DNA of 64,000 bases from Bimuria novae-zelandiae CBS 107.79 (taxonomy: Eukaryota > Ascomycota > Dothideomycetes > Pleosporales > Didymosphaeriaceae): positions 62,001-126,000 of the forward strand of contig ML976766.1 in the NCBI GenBank assembly GCA_010015655.1, in the 5' to 3' direction. Every line of letters begins with the position of its first letter. The first letter of the stretch is position 1. Both the position numbers and the translations under genes were made by a program. The notes under the pieces are model-generated. The model had not been told where the DNA came from. It searched no databases and worked only from the letters and a program-made list of their open reading frames with translations. Below are positions 22,901-32,200 of the stretch, in pieces.

Positions 22901-23246
22901 CGCGATCTTACTATAGTTATTAGTAGCTATATAGTGCGTACGGAGGTAGCTTAAGGCTAGCTTTGGCGAAGGCCACAATCCCACGCGACGTACGATAGAC
23001 GAAGAGCTAGATTTAATATACTAGCTAGGCAATTAGGATAGGGATAGCTATAGCGAGTAATTTTTAATATAAACCTTATCTAATACGCACCTAATTGTTA
23101 AGCTATTAAGCTTTTATTAAGCTTTCTAATTAAGCTGACCCTAAAACCTCTATTAAGCTAATTAAGCTAAGCCTTAGGGTACTTATTGCAAGCCTTAAGC
23201 CAAGCCGACTGCTGAGGCTTGATCGGCTTGATTGTTAGCAACTATG
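19969..23246 (+). mobile_element. hAT-superfamily DNA transposon, RIP-degraded, inserted in a gene
   Basis: A 3278-base element bounded by perfect 21-base terminal inverted repeats (start CATAGTTGCTAACAA; the last 21 bases are its exact reverse complement). The 8-base direct target duplication GATTCGAA lies at 19961-19968 and 23247-23254; 8 bases is the hAT hallmark. Subterminal regions carry many copies of a CTTGATT/AATCAAG-type motif, as in other hAT ends. The interior is TA-rich with nearly all CpA/TpG lost while CpG survives, which is a RIP-like pattern. A degraded plus-strand transposase fills most of the interior. It splits a host gene at NNFES. Confidence 0.93.
20590..22960 (+). pseudogene. 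hAT transposase remnant
   Basis: Stop-riddled coding remnant on the plus strand of the hAT element. Around 21280-21360 it reads KGGKRSFLGVITHYVNSDSE, then INLPI and LTGAYSS, the RNase-H-like fold region of fungal hAT transposases (relatives: KGGKRSFLGV, TGAHSGE). Around 21460-21600 it reads FVLNNANNNNTTILALA, matching the conserved LDNASNN..T block. The C-terminal dimerisation domain at 22795-22960 is clear: YPNLACMALNLISILASSCE, CKRMFSELSDLLKP. Dozens of TAA and TAG stops interrupt it, so it cannot be functional. Confidence 0.85.
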
Positions 23247-23444
23247 GATTCGAAGTTGTTCCCGGCCCAAAAGAAAGAGGATGCTTCGGTACTCAGTTGT
23301 CGATTTATCTTGCTGTAAGCTAAGAAGTTGTTCAGACAGCACCGAGACTTGTGATTGATGGTAGGCTCGATCTCCACTACGCCTCATCCACCGAGGATAG
23401 GGCTCTTCTTCGCCTGTGGAGGGCAATGAGTCTTCATCAGCCAT
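23247..23444 (-). pseudogene. F-box/LRR-like hypothetical gene, 5' part (split by hAT element)
   Basis: The 5' half of the gene continued at 19968-19232. From ATG 23444 it reads MADEDSLPSTGEEEPYPRW. After a change of frame near 23380 it reads NRQLSTEASSFFWAGNNFE up to the transposon. Deleting the element plus one target duplication joins codons NNFE-S-RALRVY in frame. The frame change suggests a second lesion or an unrecognised intron. Confidence 0.6.
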
Positions 23445-23892
23445 TGCATGTCTGACTGTTAAAATCATAATATCAGAATCTCGTCTACGGTCCCAGGCCT
23501 ATACAAACTGTTAGGGCAAGGTTTTTTTCTGGTGTACGGGACCTATCTTGCCTCATATTTTTGATAGCTGGGAGTTCGGTGGCGGCAGGCGGAGCTGCAA
23601 ATGGGTACCGCAATTGTAAATGCCATCTCGCGCGACGCAAAGCTGGAACCGAGACCCTCGAGACCACTTTAATTGCAATGACGCCATATTGTGAAGAAGT
23701 TCACTGTGGAAGGCGGTTTCGTATCGAGGTTGTCGGAACGTCAACGGTGTTCTCTCCGATCTCGGCTGGAAAAAGGCGCTTGCGCCACATCCAGCTAGTC
23801 CCTTCACGCCCCTCAAATACCTCAACGACGGTTGGTCGGCTACCTGTGCAACTCCATCGCCACTTCCTCAAAAGCTCGGTAGGCGTTGCAAG

Positions 23893-25617
23893 ATGACACT
23901 GGTAGATGGCGCAGAAATAGCAAAGCATGACAGCAAGAAGTCGTGCTGGATTGTACGCTCCCATGATCAATCCATTGGCTGATTTCTGACTTGCGCCCCC
24001 ACTCTTCAGGTCCTAGACTCTAACGTGTACGATGTCACGAACTTTCTTTCCAAGCACCCCGGAGGCGCAGCAATTATTTTGAAGCAAGCGGGCACGGTAA
24101 AAAAAATTTGGCGACGATTGCTGAATGAGTTGCTGACTGCGATAGGATGCAACCGAAGAGTTCAAGAAATACCACCCACTGGTGTGTTTGCTCCGCGGGC
24201 AAAACACTAGTGAACATGGTAAACTAACATTCCCCTTCACAGGACTACGTACGTGATCTTCCGGAAGGGAGCGTGGTTGGAGCGATAAATCCTAATACCT
24301 TGGCCAAACTGAGGAAACCAAAAGAGGTGAACGCAGCCCCTGCGCAGTCTGCCGACACCGACAAGGAGATACCGCATGTCAGTCTCTGTGTTTCTTGCCC
24401 CGATTTTGAGAGAGCGGCGAGGGCTGTTTTGCCTCACAAGAGCATTGTGTATGCCAGTACATCAGCAAACACCGGACTATCACTGAAAACGAACCTCGAT
24501 GACTGGGGACGCATCTATTTCCGTCCACGGGTCATGCGCAATGTCGGCGACGTCGACACTCGTCGCTCAATCTTCGGGCACAGTTCGCCATATCCGTTCT
24601 ACATATCTCCAATGGGTACGTTGGGTGCGATACACCCAGAAGCGGAACCTGAAATGGTCCGCGGAGCAGTGCGTAAAGGCGCGCATATGGTTGTTAGCAC
24701 AGCGTCGACCAAGACATCACAGCAGATCATGCAGACTTGGGTCGATGAACAACAAAAGCTGAACAGCGCGAGCCCGACTCGCTTATTCTACCAGTTTTAT
24801 ATGCCAGTAGACCGTAAAAAGGCTATCGAGTTGATGCAGATCGTTAAGGAGGCTGGTTACAAGGGGCTCTGGATGACCGTCGACACACCCGTTCTGGGCA
24901 AGCGCACAGCGGATCGCGTGCTCCAGGCTGAAGAAGCGCTCGCCGTAGGAATAGCAGAGGAAGGCACAGTAGAGTGGGAAAGTGGCGGCGAGAATGCTTT
25001 TGCACCTGCCATGGGTGGACGCCCGGTCAGTGGCCAGTTGAGCCCGCATACGACGTGGGAGGATTTGGAGTGGATGCGAAAGGAGTGGAGTGGCCCTATT
25101 GTTTTAAAAGGAATTCAATGCGCGGAAGATGCGAAGCTGGCGTGTGGGTACGGGTGCGACGGTATTTTGCTGAGCAATCATGGCGGTCGACAATTGCATA
25201 CTGCCCCCAGCGCCCTCATGACACTGCTTGAAATACGGAACTACTGCCCAGAGATCATTGGGAAGCTAGAAATCTTCCTTGATGGCGGACTGCGAGACGG
25301 AAGCGACGTACTCAAAGCACTCTGTTTGGGTGCGACGGCCGTCGGCGTTGGTCGACCATTCATGTATGCACTGGCCGCGTACGGAAGTCAAGGCGTAGAA
25401 AGGTGTATTGATGGTAGGTGCAAGCTTTTCCCGAATATTTCATAAGAAGACTGAACTGACTGCTACAGTACTTGCTGAAGAGCTTTCGCTAGGCATGCGC
25501 CTATTGGGTGTCACGGCACTGGACCAGCTGAAGCCCGAGATGGTGAATGCCACGCGACTTCTGAATGAGATGTGGCGACCGGAAAGTAATACGCTTAGTG
25601 TAAAGAGTCGTCTGTAA
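23893..25617 (+). CDS. Flavocytochrome b2-like FMN-dependent alpha-hydroxy-acid dehydrogenase
   Basis: L-lactate dehydrogenase (cytochrome)-type enzyme, oxidising a 2-hydroxy acid to the keto acid with FMN and heme. Five exons (23893-23952, 24010-24096, 24146-24181, 24243-25413, 25469-25617) join to 500 residues with ordinary GT-AG junctions. The N-terminal cytochrome b5 domain shows EIAKHDSKKSCWI, YDVTNFLSKHPGG (heme His) and DATEEFKKYHPL (second His). The FMN domain follows: DDWGRIYFRPRVM, YQFYMP, MTVDTPVLGKR, PIVLKGIQ, and ILLSNHGGRQL with the catalytic His and substrate Arg, then FLDGGLRDGSDVLKAL and GVGRPF. The Asp usual after GGRQL is His here, so substrate choice may differ from Cyb2. 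No clear mitochondrial presequence is seen. It is the only apparently intact gene in a neighbourhood of broken ones. Confidence 0.9.
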
Positions 25618-25817
25618 AGGCGTGACCGCTTCATTCTATAGTGTACTCATGTTTGATAGATAGCGGCACACTGCGCAGGTTGGTAAATAGCAACGGTACA
25701 TCAGGAGCTGGTGAATTGTAAACTGTTTGAAAGGAACGTTGCTAATCTAATTTCATTACTGTACTAGGTATCTTTCACGTAAGTTCAAAGAGAAGAATAT
25801 GAATCCAGCATTGCTCT

Positions 25818-27286
25818 TCAAGCGGACCTCTGCTTCCCCATCTGCAAGCGCTGTTTGACAAGTTGCCACGGGGTGGCGAATGACCATGTAAAGTACCACG
25901 AGGCTATGAACACCGTAATAGGGACAGTCACGACTGGGAATAGCCAAACCCAGCTATCAACAAGCAGATGCACCGATACTTCATCGCCCACATGGAAGAA
26001 TACCATGCTGAAGAACGTCGCAACGAAGATTGCCAGGAGGAAGATCATCGTTATCGCCGCAATTCCGCGCATAATCTCGCTGTCTTGCTGCGTGGCCTGG
26101 GCAATGTCGATGGAGATTCGCGTGTCCCATTGCGCCATCAGAGTTTTCGTTATCTCTGCCTGAGCCTGTAGTCGGCCTCGAAGCTGCGTCACTTGGTCGT
26201 ATTGGTGTCTCGAGAGTTCTATCTTGAGCTTGCAAGTCTGGAGAAGATTTTGTATGACATTGGTGGGGAGGTGTTGAAGACTTCCTGGAGGGCAGAGCTC
26301 TACATACTGCTGAAGATGCGCTGCAAGTGCCTCCAGATTATAGCGGACCCTTTGCGATCCAAACGCAACATTTCTGGTGAAACCTTCCGTGACTGCAGAC
26401 TCTTGTTGAATGTCAATTGATCGGGTGCAAGCGGCTCGCTGTTCAAATGCCTGAGCGTGGCTACTCCGGTCAAGGATTCTAGTGATTGGGTCTGGAAGTC
26501 CACTACCCATCGATTGTCCTCTGTCAATTCCAGAGTCGCAGCATGCACGGGAAGTGCGATATGGAAGGGTGTCGTGCCGGGATCGCCGTTGAGCAGCTCA
26601 AGTACACGAGCGACACACAGACACCTCCTTGTTCCGGCAATGAGCACGACAGAGCGGCCTGTCGCCAGATCGCGACGAGAATAGAGTGCAACCTCGTCAT
26701 TTCCCCAGTCGCCCATTTTGTAGCCAACGTGGAAAGCAGATGCTTTTCGACCTCCTTGACCATCTGCCTCGAATGACGTCCAACTCAGAGTGCCGCCATT
26801 GTTGCTGTGTAGGAGCTCCAAGAAGCTCGGCAGAACCTCAAAGTTGTGCAAGATTTCCAGCCAAGTATCGCTGTCAATTGGAGTGGCACTGACAGTGTCC
26901 CGATCCAAGTACAGTCGTTTCTGTTGCATATGTATCACGCTCAATGAAGACGTAAGCACGCACTGCCCGAAAATACCAGCATCGTGATCGTTAGAAAATT
27001 GTGCGCTGGACTGTACGGCACACCCGTCTTGCGCAATGTACGTGTAGTCAAGAAGCCAAGGCACTCGGGCGTCGTGATAAGATGTGTCCGCTGTGAGGAG
27101 TTTGCCGATGAAAGCTGTGTCCATGAGCCGCTGATCAAAATATCGGCATGCTCGAGGCCATTCGTGAATTTTAAGTATTGAAGCGCTCGATTTAGTGTCT
27201 TGTGAAGTATCATAGAGTCCGGCAAAGCCTCTGTCGTGTCTCCGTACGTGAAATGTGCTGGGCGTTGGGGCTTTTTTGGAGAACAT
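25818..27286 (-). pseudogene. CorA-like membrane protein gene with a frameshift
   Basis: A fungal protein of the CorA-like Mg2+ transporter fold group, whose role in ascomycetes is mostly unknown. The first part (27286 down to about 26400) reads VMFSKKAPTPSTF, RLMDTAFIGKLL, LPSFLELLHSNNGG and WVVDFQTQSLESLT. The second part, in another frame, reads VTEGFTRNVAFGSQRVRYNL and IDIAQATQQDSEIMRGIAAI, then the membrane helix TMIFLLAIFVATFFSMVFF and a second helix WVWLFPVVTVPITVFIASWY, ending at 25818. The two frames overlap around 26390-26410 without space for an intron, so an indel is likely. The GMN pore motif of true CorA channels is absent, which is usual for this fungal group. The 5' end is uncertain: the open frame extends to about 27420 without an ATG before 27286. 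Confidence 0.75.
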
Positions 27287-27635
27287 AACGCCTTGTCGTT
27301 CTGTGCGTCGAACCTGGGAAGACCACTTCGCAACTTCTGGTACATTTCTATAGGTCCTAGGACTCTTTCGGAGTATTTTTGTCACGATTTCCACCGGTAT
27401 CGGGGAATGTTTCGTTGGTGTTCGTTACTGAGTTCAACTGACGATGTGGAATCTCGGCAGGGAACTTTCTAGTCCCTGCATAGTACTAGCGCGAACTAGC
27501 TCCACCACACTTGCTCCAATAAGATTTTCCAATGCCGCGGGCCACAACATGCCCGCCATGTGTGTGCTACATTGAAACAACTCGCATAACGTCCTATAGA
27601 TACATAAATTTCAGAGTCTTTGTCATCAAACATAT

Positions 27636-27762
27636 GGTGAGATGGCCGAGTTGGTTATGGCGCCAGGTTAAGGTTCTGCGGGCATTTGCCTACAGCAAAC
27701 TCGCTTCTTAACATATTTCCTGGTCACGTTTCGTGGCGTGGGTTCGAGTCCCACTCTCATCA
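27636..27762 (+). tRNA. tRNA-Leu(AAG) with intron
   Basis: The acceptor stem GGTGAGA pairs with TCTCATC, with one G-U pair, and the discriminator base is A. A D-arm (TGGCCGAG-TTGGTTA) and the T-arm GTGGGTTCGAGTCCCAC are clear. The anticodon stem CCAGG/CCTGG encloses TTAAGG plus T, giving anticodon AAG (27670-27672) for leucine CTY codons. A 44-base intron (27674-27717) sits at the canonical 37/38 position; it contains CTTAA, able to pair with the anticodon. A long variable arm (CACG...CGTG) fits a type II tRNA. A short T run follows the gene at a distance. Confidence 0.93.
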
Positions 27763-28350
27763 AAATCGTCCACTCCTAGAGTGGGTTTCGGGAATCCTTT
27801 TTGCTCTCTTAGAGAGACGGAGAGGACATGTTTTTATACCGTGGCTGCATGAGTTTGTGCACCTTAGAACTATTTTCTTTATTTTAATAGACATTAACAT
27901 CTTCAATTATTAGGATTGTGGCGTAAATCTATTGTCGTTGTTGCGAATGGTTCCCAGGGTCACTCGGTATACTATTCTATAGCTTGATTACGCTGCCTGC
28001 GCAGTCTAGAAAGTATCGTGGTAACGACTCGACTAAAAACTACGCCTATTTAACGCAGTCCGCCAGAGCTTTTTGCTTTATCTTACAATGATAATTGCTA
28101 TTGCAAGTAGGAAATTGATAGCGCAGGAAGTGATAGACCCATCTTTAATCTGTGTGAACTGTTTGACTGAATTGAGGTATATAATTAAGATTAGCTGCTG
28201 TGTTCGAGCGTCTTCATCTCTAGGTGAGGAGATAGCTCGCGACTGTGTATGCCTAATTTAATCTATGGGTTGCACTATAATCACTGGGCGATTCGCTCAG
28301 GCGCCTGGCTATCTCTTACCAAGATGTGGGACCAAATGCCGCACTAGACA

Positions 28351-28468
28351 GCTAGGTACAAAGTAGGTGTAAGTCAGACACTGTTTTACTTACCCTGGGT
28401 AACACACAGGACTAAGGCAATGCCAAATAAAACTATCTTACCTGACCTTGTACCTACACGACTAGGCA
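28351..28468. repeat. Possible foldback (MITE-like) sequence
   Basis: The left arm GCTAGGTACAAAGTAGGTGT and, about 100 bases on, the reverse complement of TGTAGGTACAAGGTCAGGTA form imperfect inverted repeats. The interior shows a second imperfect match around GTTTTAC/GTTTTAT. Size and structure suggest a small non-autonomous DNA element, but no target duplication was confirmed. Confidence 0.3.
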
Positions 28469-29185
28469 CGTCGGGAAGCTGCCTAGAACGCGCTCGCGAG
28501 TGCGAGGTGGTTGATTACGTGAAATGATCATTCTGATCAAGCGTTTGTCTGTCACTATGCGGGGAACTGATCTACCCTGCTCTTCATGTGGATACCTATG
28601 GTAGAACTTCCCATCGACCCCGGGATATTTAACTGGCTGTAAATTTTCCGATTATCTTTCTAGAAAGATTTCGTGCGTGTCTTGCCCACCAAACAGGCCT
28701 GTGTCCCGGAGCATTCGCATTCGGTCGGTGCTGATTCGTGGAAGAACAGCAGTCGTGTGCTGCATTGCTGCAAGCCACAACGGGGCAATGCAAGGAGGCA
28801 CACGAGTGAGGATGTTTAAGATGTGTGCGCCTGCTATTTTGATCGAAAATTTTGGTCAACGGTGGAATTTTCCATGAGTGTAAGAGGTGGTGGTCGTCGG
28901 CGTGATGGCTCCGAAAGAAGGGCAGTGGCAAAGTCGGGCGAGAACAACACAACAACGGAATTGCGCATTCGAATTGACGCTCGACGGCCCTCGAAAACAG
29001 CTCCCCAACCAGGGCCACTGAATATCACCCTATTCACTCTCGTACATTCGAAAGACGACCTCGCCCACGGCTTTCTCGTCTTATTAGTGCGCCGTTAGTT
29101 GAGGAATACGGTTCGAGGTCCTCAGCCAAAGCGATGCAGATATGCCTTAGAGGGAAATGGTCCCGAGGTTGTGCTCGCGGGCTGG

Positions 29186-29290
29186 GTGAACCCAGCTCTC
29201 ACGCCCTCGAAAAAACCACAGACTAGCCTAGGGTGACCCAACGTACTTCGGTAAGTTCTACTTAACATACTTTAGTTAGTTATAAGAAGA
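29186..29290 (+). repeat. Dispersed repeat, copy A
   Basis: Shares an ordered block with 49207-49275: CTCTCACGCCC, then CCACAGA-TAGCC-AGGG, then CTT-ACATACTTTAGTTAG. This copy has extra bases between the second and third parts. A related GGGCT-GGTGAACCCAG motif occurs at 29167-29184 and again near 29322-29338. The parent element is unknown. Confidence 0.55.
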
Positions 29291-32200
29291 AATAGTTAGT
29301 GCGCTATCTGCGACTTTTTCGCGGGCTCGGTGAACCCAGGTGGAAATGCGGAGAGCACGCGCGCTAGTTGTCGACGGCATCGTACCTACAAGTAGCGTCA
29401 AACCTCAACGATTCATACTCTTCCGAGACCCGGGAACATCACGTACACTCCGTCACCATTGCAGCGCCGCCTGGAACTATTCTCTTGCTACTCGAACGCT
29501 ATGCCACGAAGCACGGTATGGTCGGAACGTGTCGGGTCCTTGGACGGCGGTCATAAGCGGCGCCAAAACGCGGGAATTTTCGAAGAAGAGTCGCTTCAAG
29601 TGTGCTGAAAATCTGATTTGGAGATCAGGGAAGGTCGTGTAGGCATCGCTTCGTCGTTGTGCGGTTCGCCTGATGTTGGAATCGGCCCCTAAGAATTGAC
29701 GAATCGACGGGAGTCGAGGCAAAGTTGCCGCCCTCTCCAAGATTGTATCGCCTCGTTAAGACGACACGATCATCGAGGCACACAGTTATGCGTAGGGTCT
29801 TTCCAGAATCTGGCAATAAGCTGCTGGCGTTCAGAATCCGGAAGACTGTGGCGCAACCGAGGGACAACGCGACAATGAATGAACAACGACCAGAAAGAGA
29901 GTGAATGACTCGCAGGCTATGGTACAACAGCAGGAAATACGCGTTTTCCTTGAATGCCGACAAGGACGGATGGTGTGGCTCGGCCCGATAGAAGTTCATC
30001 TGTTTTGATTGAGCTTTGCATGCTCGCAGCCACCTCATCTTCGTCTGTCTCCTCGACACGTTCAGCCACGACTTTCCATCACGTTCTTAGAACATACACA
30101 AATCTGATCACTGTCTGTGTCATCGATTCACGATATTATGGGTTTGTCCTTATGACTGGGCAGCTAGAGCGTTCCACGACTGGCAGAGCAACAACAGGAT
30201 ATGTCGGAAACGGAATAGGAATGATCACAACGGAAAAAGCTTTGGAAAACAAGAAAATCGAACAACTTCTCCCATTGGCACAACGGACGTCCTCAGCCTC
30301 GAACGCAATGCTCACGAACGCCGGGGTAAGCAACGTCGGACTCCACCGGACTCGGTCATCACCACTCTCCGACTCTGACAACATTTTTAAAGTAGAAAGA
30401 GGATGCTACAATCACTCGGGCAGCTCTGATTTGAAGAGCTGCCATGAATGAAGGAATTACGACCTTTCACACTTTACACTGACACACGAGTCCTTGAAAT
30501 CTGATCGCATCAAATCCTGCAAAGGCTGCGCCCTTCGATAGAATGCGCATGTTCCCCCAGCAGCTCCGGCAGGATCGCGCGATAACATCGGTTGCTAGAC
30601 GATCTGTCTCACGCTAGCGAGCGAAGGAACTGAAAGTTATCCATCAGCGCCCTGGTGCTTCTGGCCCGCCTCCGTTGACGCTAAGGTGTACACGATGCTG
30701 GATGCATGTTCTGTGTGTCAACGGTTTAGGTGGTCGATAACAGTTCAGCTTCCTGCCCATGGCAGTCTGTGCAGTACTGTCCACTGCATGTGACTGTTAT
30801 AGCTTCCCGAGGTTGCGTATCACATATACCCAAGGTCTCAGCGGAGCAGCTGACCTATTCGTCGCTCCAGCCATTTATTCCATCCCATAAGCGGCTCGTG
30901 TCTTAATGGGTTTGGAGCTAAAACCGCCTAAATTCGGAGCTGCAGTACCGGAACGCGGAGATACATAGCATAGGGGAAAGCTTCTAAGACTGCAACGAAA
31001 CCCCCAGACGGGGCATATACTACCACAGCCGGAAGCCGATAGCATTACCCCGGGTAGTTTGCGCATCTAGCAACGGTATGGCGCACTCTAGGCTTTACAT
31101 GCAGCTGCCTGTTGCTAGGACAGACCCTGCGCAACTCTGGTCCCTCCGTATTCACCGCATTAGGTGATGCCCCTCAATCGATCTCGAAACTATAGATGAA
31201 GAACCACGATTTTCGATTAGCCGTGCTTCGTGTAACCGCAAGTACCGGTACATGTGGCAGAAGCCGAATGGCGCTCTGCGTATCCGCTTGCTTAGAATGT
31301 TCGGTACCAATCACTCTGGTGCCTGGATCAGCTGAACCGGGAAAGAGTATGGAAGCCCTGTGTGACTGGGCGCGCTGCTTTTGACCACTATTGGACTTCT
31401 TTTTTACGCATCAATTCCTCGCTAGCTAAACCCGTACTTGGATCGTTCACGTACGACTGCCATCTCAAGTACAATGTCGGGATTGATAGTGGGGCCATGC
31501 CAGCACCACAACACTTTTCATCATCCGTTCCCACCTCTGTGGAGAGCATGACGCGGAGTTGCTGTGGACTGTTGCCGACATCTCGCGGACAGGGCCGATT
31601 CTATAGGATCCTACACTCTTATGCGGCATCTTATGATCATCAAGGGCAACCCCAGAATTCGCTAAAATACCTTGAGCCGTCTCGACTGGCGTTATGCGAT
31701 TAACCTGGTCGAGGCGTAAAACCGTCTAACTCGCGATGCGGGCCTACGTGTTCATAGCTTACGCCATCTCTATGTATTTCAACAGACCTCGCGAAGGTTC
31801 CTTGATATTACCTGGCTGTTTAGTAAGGCGTAGCACCATCGACGCTAGATGGAAGTATGACGGCTATTACAATCAAGCGGCCTCAATTATGGGTTGACCT
31901 ATGCTAAGCATGCTCAATCCCCACCTAGGCATAGGAAAGACTTGGCGAGGCAAATTCGAACAGCTGACTCGAATGATCATCGCACAGATATTGTAGCACC
32001 AGAACCCGGATTCTCTACGAAGTTGGAGCTATCTTCGTATTCTTCGCTAACCTATGCTAGGTGGCGCTAGAATGCGGTACGTATCGGTCGACGCGTAGAA
32101 ACAGAACCGCTTCTCGCCTGTCGTACTTACCACTTTCGTTTGGCTACAGGTGACTCGGTGCTACCTCAACCTTCAAAGGCTGGAACCCTCGGGGCTTTGT

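Noticed and set aside
29625..30451. Open frames of 144 (-) and 165 (+) codons as genes
   Set aside because: They overlap each other antisense, lack domains and start context, and are of the size expected by chance in GC-balanced sequence.
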